Shown here one piece after another: positions 1-8,350 of a stretch of 64,000 nucleotides of DNA. The position numbers were made by a program, and so were the translations under genes. This stretch comes from Aeribacillus composti (GTDB taxonomy: Bacteria; Bacillota; Bacilli; Bacillales; Aeribacillaceae), in contig NZ_VISS01000003.1 in assembly GCF_007827555.1 (NCBI RefSeq), positions 62,001 through 126,000 of the forward strand, read 5' to 3'. Under the pieces are notes generated by a model, which was not told the DNA's origin, searched no databases, and saw only the letters and a list, made by a program, of their open reading frames with translations. Within the stretch, counting starts at the first letter, position 1. The number at the start of each line of letters is the position of its first letter.

Positions 1-1
1 T

Positions 2-178
2 GCTGGAGTATATTCAAGCTTCCTGTTGCATGCACAAGCTGCCAGCAAAAAATTCGGAATTGATTCGCGCGACATATTAGTTGAGCTTGGCAAAAGAAAG
101 GTTGTTGGCGGTCAAGAGGATATGATTATTGATGTAGCTGCTGAAATTTCAAAACAAAAACAAACGGCACATACTTAA
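2..178 (+). CDS. 4-hydroxy-2-oxovalerate aldolase, C-terminal fragment (cut by window edge)
   Basis: The first 58 codons read open from the left edge to a TAA stop and match the C-terminus of the DmpG/XylK-type class II aldolase that splits 4-hydroxy-2-oxovalerate into pyruvate and acetaldehyde, the last step of aromatic meta-cleavage. Family hallmarks seen are AGVYSSF near the start and [16 protein letters not shown] before the end. The next gene follows after about 14 bases on the same strand and belongs to the same pathway, which supports the call. Only the helical tail is visible; the metal site and the tunnel to the partner acetaldehyde dehydrogenase lie outside the window. Confidence 0.85.
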   Translation, partial: AGVYSSFLLHAQAASKKFGIDSRDILVELGKRKVVGGQEDMIIDVAAEISKQKQTAHT

Positions 179-192
179 GGAGGATGCAGCAA

Positions 193-978
193 ATGGCTGG
201 CGCAGATATAAAAAAAATTGCTGACTACTTAGTAACAGCGGAAAAGGAAAAACGTGAAGTAAAAAAGGTAACGGCCTCATTAAAACCGGATTTGTCCGTC
301 GAAGAAGCCTACGCCATTCAACAAGAGATTGTCAATATGAAAATAAATGAAGGTCACCGTATCATCGGTCCAAAAATGGGTTTGACAAGTTTTGCTAAGA
401 TGAAGCAAATGAAGGTCAATGAGCCTATTTACGGCTATGTATTCGATTATATGGTGATCAATAACGGCGGAGCATTGCCTTTTCATGACTTAATCCACCC
501 AAAAGTGGAGGCGGAAATCGCTTTTGTATTAAAAGAAGATATTGAAGGACCTGGTGTCAATGGTGCACAGGTGCTTGCGAAAACAGAATACGTGATGCCG
601 GCTCTTGAGATCATCGACAGCCGATATGAAAATTTTGATTTTACGCTTCCTGATGTAATCGCTGACAATGCGTCAACATCCCGGGTTGTATTCGGAACGT
701 CTTTGAAAAAGCCGGAAGGATTAGAACTTGATTTAGTTGGATCGACTCTTTCCATAAACGGCGGAATAAAAGAGTTAGGAGCCGGAGCCGCTGTGCTTGG
801 CCATCCTGCCCATTCCGTCGCTCTGCTTGCCAATATGTTATCACGAAAAGGACAAAAGCTGCGTGCAGGTGATGTCATTCTAACAGGAGGAATCACGAGC
901 GCCGTCTTGATAAACAAAGGCGACTATGTCACAGGAAAATTTGACGGATTGGGCGAAGTAAGCTTCCATGTTGTTTAA
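193..978 (+). CDS. 4-oxalocrotonate decarboxylase (XylI/DmpH/PraD type)
   Basis: A 261-residue protein of the hydratase/decarboxylase family of meta-cleavage pathways. It resembles 4-oxalocrotonate decarboxylase (2-oxo-3-hexenedioate to 2-oxopent-4-enoate plus CO2) more than the sister hydratase: the stretches GPKMGLTSFAKMKQM, EIIDSRYENF and AGAAVLGHP are typical of XylI. The expected Mg-binding acidic residues are present as E106, E108 (HPKVEAEI) and E139 (ALEIID). An ATG at 184 touches the AAGGAGG site, so I prefer the ATG at 193, nine bases downstream. The next gene is the tautomerase that makes its substrate, about 40 bases on. Decarboxylase versus hydratase specificity is inferred from similarity only. 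Confidence 0.87.
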   Translation: MAGADIKKIADYLVTAEKEKREVKKVTASLKPDLSVEEAYAIQQEIVNMKINEGHRIIGPKMGLTSFAKMKQMKVNEPIYGYVFDYMVINNGGALPFHDLIHPKVEAEIAFVLKEDIEGPGVNGAQVLAKTEYVMPALEIIDSRYENFDFTLPDVIADNASTSRVVFGTSLKKPEGLELDLVGSTLSINGGIKELGAGAAVLGHPAHSVALLANMLSRKGQKLRAGDVILTGGITSAVLINKGDYVTGKFDGLGEVSFHVV

Positions 979-1020
979 ATAGCGAAAGAAAAAAATTTCT
1001 TACCTGATAGGAGGGATGAC

Positions 1021-1212
1021 ATGCCTTTTGTTACTATTCAAATCATGGAGGGCAGGCCGCCAGAGAAAATAAAGGAGTTAATTCAAAATGTAACAAATAC
1101 TGTATCGGAAACGCTCGATTCACCAAAAGAAAACATCCGCGTTTTAGTGACAGAGGTGCCAAAAACCCATTGGGGAATTGCGGGCAAACCCGCATCTGAA
1201 GTAAGAAAATAA
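1021..1212 (+). CDS. 4-oxalocrotonate tautomerase
   Basis: A 63-residue protein of normal length for the family, starting Met-Pro so that removal of Met exposes the catalytic N-terminal Pro1. It isomerises 2-hydroxymuconate (enol) to 2-oxo-3-hexenedioate for the decarboxylase encoded just upstream. The typical PPEKIKELI helix, the RVLVTEVP strand and the WGIAG turn are visible; an Arg lies in the expected 38-40 region (ENIRVLV). The enzyme works as a hexamer in the cytoplasm. A GGAGGGATGAC site precedes the ATG and the dioxygenase gene follows after 22 bases, so this is one operon. Confidence 0.93.
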   Translation: MPFVTIQIMEGRPPEKIKELIQNVTNTVSETLDSPKENIRVLVTEVPKTHWGIAGKPASEVRK

Positions 1213-1234
1213 TTTTAAAGGAGGAGAAGTAGCG

Positions 1235-2068
1235 ATGACGATTGAGCTGGCTATGTTAGCGCCTCATGTGCCAAGCATGTGCCATTTTGACCAAGTCCCC
1301 GACTTTCAAAAGAATATGGCCATTGAAATGCAAAAGATGTCAAAGACAATTTATGATTTAAAACCGGATGCCATCGTTCTTGTTTCCTGCCATTGGCCGT
1401 CGACTTTTTTCCATTATGTTGATTGCACTCCTGTCCATAAGGGCATTTTAACCGCTTTTGAATGTCCTGATTTAATTCGTGATGTTCCATATGAATATCC
1501 CGGAGATAAACAGCTTGGTGATGAACTAGTAAAAATCGGTCAAGATGCTGGACTGCAAGTTGTAGGAATAGACGACCCTTACTATGTTTGGGATTACGGA
1601 ACGGTTGTGCCTCTTAGATACCTTGTGCCGAATGAAGACATACCTGTTGTGAATTTGTCCGTGACGATGGCTGCCACTTTAGATGAAACGTATAAATGGG
1701 GACAGCTGATTGCAAAAGTATTAAAAGAAAGCGAAAAGAAAATTGTATTTGTTTCAAGCGGCGCACTTTCCCACAATTTAGTCCGCGGCAGACACAATAA
1801 ACCGACCGCTTCAGAACATGCACTAGATAAACAATTCATTAGTTATATATTAAACAAAGAATATGATGCAGCCTATCAAATGCTTCCTCAATACGCCCGT
1901 CTGGCAAAGGTAGAATCAGGAGGAAGACATCTCGCCATGCTATTAAGCATGCTTGAAGACGATGACCAACCGAAATATTGGGCAGACGGCCAATCTTCCG
2001 GCAGCTGGAACGCACTGATCACATTTGAGAAAGTAAGTCAGCCGGCAGCCCCAAAAGTTAAGAACTAA
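1235..2068 (+). CDS. LigB-family class III extradiol ring-cleavage dioxygenase
   Basis: A 277-residue member of the LigB superfamily of non-heme Fe(II) dioxygenases that open catecholic rings. Candidate iron ligands are H11 (LAPHVPS) and H53 (SCHWPS); the SSGALSHNL segment carries the usual second-shell His. Adjacent oxalocrotonate decarboxylase and tautomerase genes put it at the head of a meta-cleavage route. The gene set recalls the protocatechuate 2,3-cleavage (pra) pathway of Paenibacillus, although here the dioxygenase follows praC-like and praD-like genes instead of leading the operon. The actual substrate (catechol, protocatechuate, homoprotocatechuate, aminophenol) cannot be read from sequence. 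It is the last gene of the plus-strand operon. Confidence 0.8.
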   Translation: MTIELAMLAPHVPSMCHFDQVPDFQKNMAIEMQKMSKTIYDLKPDAIVLVSCHWPSTFFHYVDCTPVHKGILTAFECPDLIRDVPYEYPGDKQLGDELVKIGQDAGLQVVGIDDPYYVWDYGTVVPLRYLVPNEDIPVVNLSVTMAATLDETYKWGQLIAKVLKESEKKIVFVSSGALSHNLVRGRHNKPTASEHALDKQFISYILNKEYDAAYQMLPQYARLAKVESGGRHLAMLLSMLEDDDQPKYWADGQSSGSWNALITFEKVSQPAAPKVKN

Positions 2069-2149
2069 CATTCAATCAATAATAAAGAAACATGCCGTCG
2101 TTTAAAAAACAACAACGTTTTGAAAAAAAATATTTTGAACCTCCTGTTT

Positions 2150-2163
2150 TGTAAGCGTTTACT
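2150..2163. promoter_or_regulatory. cre-like CcpA site
   Basis: TGTAAGCGTTTACT differs from the catabolite-responsive element consensus (TGNAANCGNWNWCA) only at the last base. It lies about 80 bases past the dioxygenase stop and 650 bases from the next gene, which points the other way, so it has no obvious target and may be a relic or a chance match. Confidence 0.4.
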
Positions 2164-2267
2164 GTTATTTTATAAGGCTATTAGAATTGGAATATTCCCT
2201 GAAATGGCATCTTTTTTTGCCTAGTTTCAGCAATTCTCTTAAAATCGCATCATATAAAAAATGTTGC

Positions 2268-2311
2268 GGGGCTGTCCAAAAAGTCAGGATTAACTGACTT
2301 TTTGGAGCCCC
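2268..2311 (+). repeat. Long GGGGCTGTCCAAAAA hairpin, insertion-sequence-end-like
   Basis: An inverted repeat: GGGGCT (bulge GT) CCAAAAAGTCAG, loop GATTAA, then CTGACTTTTTGG AGCCCC. The GGGGCTGTCCAAAAAG string is commonly found at ends of Bacillaceae insertion sequences. The same GGCTGTCCAAAAA string recurs in the hairpin at 35402-35434. No transposase is left beside it. It could also end transcription of the dioxygenase operon, but no clear U-run follows. Confidence 0.55.
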
Positions 2312-2552
2312 TTCATTTTAGGAACTTATCGGACAGGTCATTTTTTCTATCTTGTTTATATCCTTCAGAAGTCTATGAAGGACTTTTCTTATGCTCTCTT
2401 TCTGAATTCGTTCTTCAAAAGTTTTATGACAGACATTCAGCACATACAATTGCTTCTAGTTGACTTCATGCCTCTATGAAGGACAGGATTTTTTTGTCCT
2501 TCACAGTAGTATTGCTCCAAAATCCTTCATTTTAGGAACTCATCGGGCAGCC
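2309..2552 (+). repeat. Imperfect direct repeat pair in a decayed intergenic stretch
   Basis: CCTTCATTTTAGGAACT-ATCGG-CAG occurs at 2310-2336 and again at 2524-2550 with few differences, and TATGAAGGAC occurs at about 2375 and 2474. The 2069-2787 gap holds no convincing gene; together with the hairpin at 2268 it looks like the residue of one or two mobile elements. Confidence 0.45.
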
Positions 2553-2787
2553 CATTTCAGAAAAGTTATAACTACATCAAATATCTGCTATCAGAGAAAT
2601 AATAGCAAGCTGTCAGCAAAGCTGATAGCCTGTTTCGAGAATCCACAATTCATAAACATCGTTGCTTTTATGACAGCATAAATAACATTTCTGAAAAAGG
2701 AGTCTGCCGCTCTCAGATCTCTTCCCGAACTGAAAAAGTTAAACAGTATTGATAGTTGCCGAAAATAACATATTTAAAATAAAAGAA

Positions 2788-3813
2788 CTACATTTCATTC
2801 TTTATCTCAGATAAAATACGGTACGAATGCACGCGAGCCGAATGGTCGTATATATATGAAACAACCATTATTTCGTCTACCTGAGTGTCATCCAAAAATT
2901 TTTGAAGCTTCTCTTTTATTGTTTGCTTAGATCCAACAAACGAAAAATAAAGCTGATGGCGTACCGCTTCTTTTTCAAATTCATTCCACTCTCCATCCAT
3001 GCTTTCAACAGGAGGCTGCAACAATCTAGAAGTTCCTCGGATCACGCCCAAAAACATTTGATACAAGCTGGTTGCAAGATACTTCGCCTCTTCATCGGTA
3101 TCTGCTGCCACGACATTCACACACGCCAACGCATACGGCTCCTTCAAATGTTCTGACGGCTGGAACTGGTCACGATATATTTTCAGTGCTTCATATAAGT
3201 GATTCGGTGCAAAATGGCTTGCAAACCCAAAAGGAAGTCCAAGCTTTGCTGCAAGCTGAGCGCTATACGTACTTGATCCAAGCAGCCAAACAGGAACATT
3301 TAATCCCTCACCAGGAACTGCGCGTACATATCCTTTCCGCTTCTCTTTCGGAGCAAAATAATTGATGAGTTCTTGGACGTCGTTTGGAAATTCTGATACT
3401 GACCCATGTAAATTTCTTCGCAATGCCATGGATGTCACCTGATCTGTTCCAGGAGCACGTCCTATCCCTAAATCAATTCGACCTGGATACAACGACTCTA
3501 ATGTCCCGAATTGTTCAGCAATCACAAGAGGAGCATGGTTCGGAAGCATGACGCCTCCAGATCCTACACGAATCGTTTTCGTACCTCCTGCAATATAGCC
3601 TATTAATACAGAAGTAGCTGAGCTTGCGATGCCCTCCATATTATGGTGCTCTGCAAGCCAATAACGTTTATATCCAAATCGTTCAACATTTTGCGCAAGG
3701 TCTAAACTGTTTTTGAATGTGTCAGCCGGCGTTTTCCCTAATAAAACAGGAGCCAAATCCAAAACTGAGAATTCAATCTCTTCCAGTCTTTTTTTCGCTT
3801 TAGAATTCGTCAT
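2788..3813 (-). CDS. Luciferase-like (LLM class) flavin-dependent oxidoreductase
   Basis: A 341-residue single-domain protein of the bacterial-luciferase TIM-barrel family (alkanal monooxygenase-like subgroup, as in YtmO/YvbT-type proteins of Bacillus). Hallmarks are YWLAEHHNM near residue 54, [15 protein letters not shown] and [10 protein letters not shown], and a C-terminal [15 protein letters not shown] segment typical of LLM enzymes. Such enzymes use FMNH2 and O2 to oxidise small organic, often sulfur-containing, substrates. It lies at the distal end of the minus-strand sulfur region but is separated from the next gene by about 620 bases with a terminator, so it is its own transcription unit. 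AAGGAG lies 7 bases before the ATG. Confidence 0.8.
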   Translation of the reverse strand: MTNSKAKKRLEEIEFSVLDLAPVLLGKTPADTFKNSLDLAQNVERFGYKRYWLAEHHNMEGIASSATSVLIGYIAGGTKTIRVGSGGVMLPNHAPLVIAEQFGTLESLYPGRIDLGIGRAPGTDQVTSMALRRNLHGSVSEFPNDVQELINYFAPKEKRKGYVRAVPGEGLNVPVWLLGSSTYSAQLAAKLGLPFGFASHFAPNHLYEALKIYRDQFQPSEHLKEPYALACVNVVAADTDEEAKYLATSLYQMFLGVIRGTSRLLQPPVESMDGEWNEFEKEAVRHQLYFSFVGSKQTIKEKLQKFLDDTQVDEIMVVSYIYDHSARVHSYRILSEIKNEM

Positions 3814-4432
3814 TTTTTCAACTCCTTTTAAACTCTCCTTATAAGGATTGTAAAAAACTGTTCAATGGTATTACAAGGAATTTGCCTGCCGCACAACTTC
3901 TCACAGTGAAGAATGATTTGTGATTTTTTATGGTTCATAGAAGTCTAACGTGAAAATCTGTCTTTTCCCATAAACGTTGAAAAACCACTTTTAAGTCTCG
4001 CGCTTTCAGTTTTCCAATGCTTTCTTCTGTTTTAAAGTTGAAATGTTGTTTGTTATACGCTTCCCTGACAAGCAAAACTCTCGTCTACTTTCCTTGTAAA
4101 TTATCAGCCACTTAAAATTGCAAATGTCCTCTTTTTTTTTTCACAAAATAAAACCTCACACCTACTATAAAAAAGAAGTGTGAGGCTTATTCATATAGTT
4201 CACCGAAATGGTTATATCTAGAGTTTTTAAAGTTTGGCAGAATAAGTCTTTAAAACACTGTAAAAAACAACAGATTTTTTGAGTAATTGGTCATTTATTC
4301 ATTAATTCATAATTATTCTAACAGCGTTACAGACAATTGACCTACCGACTCATCCATTCATCATTATCCTAAATAGGCAGTAAAATTCTTACAGATTTCA
4401 GACTCCTAATAAAAATGCATTGCTGGTTTGGT
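3814..4432. other. Intergenic stretch, no firm gene
   Basis: Apart from the terminator at 4145-4186 I see no RNA gene. A 46-codon minus-strand stretch (3935-4075) reads open with protein-like composition (LVREAYNKQ, KARDLKVVFQ) but has no recognisable family and no good ribosome site; it may be the tail of a lost gene. Confidence 0.4.
4145..4186 (-). terminator. Intrinsic terminator of the 4433-5647 gene
   Basis: On the minus strand CCTCACAC (4185-4178) pairs with GTGTGAGG (4161-4154) followed by TTTTATTTT. It lies about 250 bases past the stop of the acyl-CoA-dehydrogenase-like gene. Confidence 0.7.
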
Positions 4433-5647
4433 TTATTTTCTTTCATTCTCATTCCAAAGATTCAACGGCAATTCTAATAAAATTTTTGCCACTTGGTCGC
4501 GGGCGATATTATTAGATGGAGCCATTGGGATACCTGCCCGGGCATCGCGGTAAAGCCGTTCAAAAGGTCCTTCAATATAGCCATAACCGCCCGCTACATC
4601 CATCGCAATTCGTGCAGCAAAATCTGCTGTTTCGGATGCTTTCACTTTAAATTCTATGACTTCGGATGCCAATGAGCTTATAGGTTGCCCTTCTGCCAGC
4701 AATTCATCATAATGTCTTGCTAAATCTATCTGCCATGCTTTTAAACCTGCAATTCTTATTTTCACTTCTGCCAATTTTTCACGAATGACTTGATGGTCAG
4801 CCAAACTATTATTAAATCCTTTGTTAACTGCATTCTTAACATGTTTAACAGCCAGTTCTAGTGCACCTTGGGCAACACCGAGCCAAACAGATGCAATACC
4901 CAGTATATAAATAGGGTTTGCGCCTTCATCCATGATTTCTCTTCCTAACCCTTCGTATCCCACTAGATCGCGGCCGCTTACTTTTATATTGTTAAACGTA
5001 ATTGGACCACTGTGGCTTCCTCTTACACCTAATGCATTCCATGGCTTTGCAACTATACCGTCATTATGGCCGTCAACGATAAAGAAGCTAATGTTACTAG
5101 GGTCGTCAGAATCAGGTGTTCTCGTTTGCAAAATATAAAAATCTGCTTGGCCTCCGCTTGTCGTAAAGGATTTTTCAGCATTAATGATATAATCGCTGCC
5201 ATCGCGCTCAGCCTGGCTTAAGCTAAACCATACATGACCTCTTGTAGCTTTTTCACTAACAGCAAAGGTTCCGATCGCACCATCTCTGATAGGGAGCAGC
5301 CACCGTTTCTTTTGATCATCGTTTCCATATAAAACAATTACTTGTGCTGCTCCAACATGCATGGCATATACTAAAGCTGTTGACGCATCAACTTTCCCGA
5401 TTTCTTCAGCCACGATGGAAAATCCTAAATATCCTAAATCTAATCCTCCCCATTTTTCAGAAAATGTTACTGAATTCCATCCTTCTTTCGCAAGGGCTAA
5501 CAAACTTTCACGCGGGAACTCCCCACTCTTGTCAATTCGTTCAGCGCTTGGTTTAATGACTTCTTCAATAATTGGCTTAACTTTCTCCCTAATTTCCTCA
5601 ATAAATGCTCTTGAATACTTTTTGTTAATTGTTTCATAGTTACTCAT
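4433..5647 (-). CDS. Acyl-CoA dehydrogenase family flavoprotein
   Basis: A 404-residue protein with the classic acyl-CoA dehydrogenase layout: N-terminal helices, a beta domain (GTFAVSEKATRGH, FTTSGGQADFYIL) and a C-terminal helical domain ending in the FAD-binding GGYGYIEGPFERLYRDARAG. It is closer to true acyl-CoA dehydrogenases than its neighbours, which resemble DszC/SfnB monooxygenases. The gene sits 42 bases after the SfnB-like gene, so the two are probably co-transcribed. A role in oxidising the carbon skeleton left after desulfurisation, or in a flavin monooxygenation, is possible but inferred from context only. The start has AAAAAGGAG nine bases upstream. Confidence 0.8.
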   Translation of the reverse strand: MSNYETINKKYSRAFIEEIREKVKPIIEEVIKPSAERIDKSGEFPRESLLALAKEGWNSVTFSEKWGGLDLGYLGFSIVAEEIGKVDASTALVYAMHVGAAQVIVLYGNDDQKKRWLLPIRDGAIGTFAVSEKATRGHVWFSLSQAERDGSDYIINAEKSFTTSGGQADFYILQTRTPDSDDPSNISFFIVDGHNDGIVAKPWNALGVRGSHSGPITFNNIKVSGRDLVGYEGLGREIMDEGANPIYILGIASVWLGVAQGALELAVKHVKNAVNKGFNNSLADHQVIREKLAEVKIRIAGLKAWQIDLARHYDELLAEGQPISSLASEVIEFKVKASETADFAARIAMDVAGGYGYIEGPFERLYRDARAGIPMAPSNNIARDQVAKILLELPLNLWNENERK

Positions 5648-5689
5648 TTTTAAACGCTCCTTTTTATATATAAAATTTTTAAAACATCC

Positions 5690-6949
5690 TTAAAAGTAAA
5701 CCTCTCTTATTGGAAGATCTGTACCGTTCACGACGTAGTCGCCAATAGCTCTAGCTTTGTAAACTGTTGGATTATGCGAAGCAAGAGTGCGAATATTACG
5801 CCAGTGACGGTCAAGATGTTTTGATTGTCTCGTTGCGGATGCCCCTCCAACCTCAAAAAGAAGCGTCGAGGCCTGTAAGGCAAGTTGATCTATAATAACC
5901 TTGGCCTGTGCAGCTCGCAGGGAAGCTTCATGGCTTAGAGAATAATCGATCACTCCATTAACTGCTGAATTCAGGGCAGCATCAATTGCATCTGCGGCAG
6001 CTAGAACAATAGTTTCTGCGGTAAACGCGCTGCTTGAGAGCTGTCCAATGACATGCTGCAGTTGCGGATCTTGTCGAGGTGTATCCGCAGCAGCAAAACT
6101 GAATGTCCGTGATCTTCCATGAACTAAAGCTTTAGCGTCTGTCACCACATTCCGCAAGATGCCCGCTATCACTCCATGCAAATAGAGCTGCAGAAAAGAG
6201 TTGAAAGGCGTTTTGGAGCCATCAATATATGTTATTTCATCTTGATTGACATACACATTGTGAAGACGTGTAGTACCGCTTCCTGTCCATTTTTGTCCGA
6301 TGCCGTCCCAGTCATCTTCAATGATGACACCTTCACGATTTGTCGGAATTATTACCGATGCAGACCTTCCTTCATGAGTTGATGCCGTAACAACTACCCA
6401 GTCTGCATACAGTGTGCCGGTACTAAAGTATTTTTTGCCATTCAATAGGAAGCCTTCACCATCCGGTGATAAAGTTGTTTCAAAAACCAAATTTCCAGCA
6501 TTATTGGATGAAATTTCAGCAGAAGCATTGCCGATGATTTCTCCATTGGCTACTCTTTGCAGCCACTTTTCACGGAGTTTTTCATCCGTAAGCAGCAAAA
6601 ATTTCTCCACTTGGGAAAAGTGTGAACGAAGGCTGTGTGCGACATCTGGATCAGCTTCCGCTAAACGTATTAAAATTTGAAAAAGATCACGAATACTTGC
6701 ACCGCTGCCGCCAAGTTCAACAGGTAATCGCAATGCTCCCAATCGAGATTTTCGGATTAAATCAAAGGCATAATATGGATGATCTTTACTCCCAGTACTT
6801 CTGCGTTTTTCAGCATCTTCTGCAATTGCAGCAATTAAGTATTCTAATTCTGGTGAATCAACTTTTACTGGGCTGGTAAAAGTTAGAGAATTTGATTCAT
6901 CTTTATTTTTGAAGTTAATCCTTTGATTTAATGGTTTTTGGCTTGACAT
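5690..6949 (-). CDS. SfnB/DszC-type flavin-dependent monooxygenase (acyl-CoA dehydrogenase fold), copy 1
   Basis: A 419-residue acyl-CoA dehydrogenase-fold protein of the sulfur-acquisition (SfnB) branch. Seen are LPVELGGSGASIRDLF, EADPDVAHSLRSHF, GKKYFSTGTLYADW, IEDDWDGIGQKWTGSGTTRL and the terminal RQSKHLDRHWRNIRTLASHNP. The DDW-x-GxGQ..SGT motif and FDRHWRNIRT are shared with DszC, which uses FMNH2 and O2 to oxidise a sulfur atom. It is a close paralogue of the protein at 14005-15237 over nearly its full length. The ATG at 6949 has CAGGAGTG upstream. Its exact substrate is unknown. Confidence 0.82.
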   Translation of the reverse strand: MSSQKPLNQRINFKNKDESNSLTFTSPVKVDSPELEYLIAAIAEDAEKRRSTGSKDHPYYAFDLIRKSRLGALRLPVELGGSGASIRDLFQILIRLAEADPDVAHSLRSHFSQVEKFLLLTDEKLREKWLQRVANGEIIGNASAEISSNNAGNLVFETTLSPDGEGFLLNGKKYFSTGTLYADWVVVTASTHEGRSASVIIPTNREGVIIEDDWDGIGQKWTGSGTTRLHNVYVNQDEITYIDGSKTPFNSFLQLYLHGVIAGILRNVVTDAKALVHGRSRTFSFAAADTPRQDPQLQHVIGQLSSSAFTAETIVLAAADAIDAALNSAVNGVIDYSLSHEASLRAAQAKVIIDQLALQASTLLFEVGGASATRQSKHLDRHWRNIRTLASHNPTVYKARAIGDYVVNGTDLPIREVYF

Positions 6950-7309
6950 TCATCAAACACTCCTGTTTTGTTTTTTAAATTTACCAACCACATCTTTTTC
7001 GCTGTATTACCGCAAAAAATAATGTGAAAGTTCAAACGTTCAACTGTTTCATCAATCCGTTTGTTTTACACCGCAGCTTACACCACGATTGTTTTGATTG
7101 AGGAAATGGATGTCTATTTATCAAGCTCTGATGTTCATCATTAGAATACTTAAGTCCACCCTCTCGTAAGAAAAGATTGCTCCAACAGCTTTTCACAAAT
7201 TGGCTTTAAAGGAAAAGACAGCATAACCATTCTCTGATTTCAAATTTGTCAAAGTGTGAAATCGATTCTTACGCTAGATTTTTAAAACACTAGCACCATT
7301 TCCTCTGGA
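6950..7309. other. Intergenic stretch upstream of the SfnB-like copy 1 operon
   Basis: 360 bases on the promoter side of the 5690-6949 gene and beyond the aldo/keto reductase stop. I see no gene, no strong terminator and none of the conserved leader motif found at 12650, 18512, 20964 and 22311. The promoter of the two downstream genes should lie here, but no clear -35/-10 pair stood out. Confidence 0.4.
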
Positions 7310-8302
7310 TTACTTTCTATATTTGCTAAATAAATCCTCATCTGGACTATGATCCGTTGGTAATGGAGGCGCATCTGACAATGCGGATATCAGTTCTCTT
7401 TCACTGGCAGTTAAAGGGATTTCTGCCCCAGCAATCGATAGGGCCAGTTGTTCCGGATTACGTGCTCCTATAATTGGAGCAGTTACAGCAGGATGATGTA
7501 ATACCCATGAAACTGCTAAAGAAGCAGGATGATATCCAAATTGTTTCGCCAGCTCCGTAAATTGATGTGCAATAGTAAAATAATACTGATGACTATATCT
7601 TTTCTCATAATTCTTTTGTTCTACTAATCTTCCTTGCTCCGGCTTGTTTGTACTGTTATATTTTCCGGTTAATAAACCTCCGCCGAGCGGACTGTAAGTT
7701 ATGGCACCTAATTGCTCTGATTGAGCTAACGGAAAAATTTCTACCTCCGCTTGCCGTTTTACGAGATTATACATCGGTTGAATTAACTCAAATCGTGCTA
7801 GCTGTTTTCTTTCAGATATTCCTAGAGCTTTTGCAATTTGCCAGGCAGCCCAGTTACTTACAGCGGGGAATAAAATCTTCCCTTGTTTTTGTAAATCATC
7901 TAAAGCTCTAACGACTTCTTCAATATCTGTATACTCGTCAAACAGATGAACAAAATAAAATTCAATCCGATCAGTGCCCAATCTTTTTAAACTTTGTTCA
8001 ACTGATAAAAAAAGATTTCTTCTCGATAAACCGCCGCTATTTAAATCTTTGCCTGTAGGCAAGCCTGCTTTAGAGGTTAAAACAATCTCATCTCGATGAC
8101 CGGCAATACACTTTCCAAGAATTTCTTCAGCACGTCCATCATTATAAACATTTGCTGTATCAAAAAAGTTTATCCCGGCTTCTCGACATTGCTTATACAT
8201 CATAATGGAAGTTTCTTCATCTGCAATGCCGCCGAATGACATTGTTCCAAAGCATAAATTTGAAACATGAATGCCTGTCCTTCCAACTGTACGAAATTCC
8301 AT
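7310..8302 (-). CDS. Aldo/keto reductase
   Basis: A 330-residue NADPH-dependent TIM-barrel oxidoreductase. The catalytic set is visible: Asp and Tyr in FFDTANVYNDGRAEE, Lys in LTSKAG and His in FYFVHLFD. Typical later motifs are AVSNWAAWQ, YSPLGGGLLTGKY and the cofactor segment PIIGARNPEQL. It belongs to the YajO/YdhF-like group by overall appearance. I chose the ATG at 8302 because GGAGGTAATA precedes it; a longer reading frame lacks a ribosome site. It follows the DszA-like gene after 48 bases, so it may reduce an aldehyde or ketone released by C-S bond cleavage; this is inference. Confidence 0.85.
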   Translation of the reverse strand: MEFRTVGRTGIHVSNLCFGTMSFGGIADEETSIMMYKQCREAGINFFDTANVYNDGRAEEILGKCIAGHRDEIVLTSKAGLPTGKDLNSGGLSRRNLFLSVEQSLKRLGTDRIEFYFVHLFDEYTDIEEVVRALDDLQKQGKILFPAVSNWAAWQIAKALGISERKQLARFELIQPMYNLVKRQAEVEIFPLAQSEQLGAITYSPLGGGLLTGKYNSTNKPEQGRLVEQKNYEKRYSHQYYFTIAHQFTELAKQFGYHPASLAVSWVLHHPAVTAPIIGARNPEQLALSIAGAEIPLTASERELISALSDAPPLPTDHSPDEDLFSKYRK

Positions 8303-8350
8303 TATTACCTCCAACATTATGAGCTGAAGGAGAAGCAAACTTTAAATTTG

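Noticed and set aside
483..917. 144-residue minus-strand open frame over the decarboxylase gene
   Set aside because: It is a shadow of a well-supported plus-strand gene and has no ribosome site or family resemblance.
6950..7309. GAGAGGGTGGACTTAAG string on the minus strand resembling T-box or S-box parts
   Set aside because: No AGGGTGGNACCGCG core and no S-box GGTGGAGGGACTGGCCC; no antiterminator or terminator partner was found.
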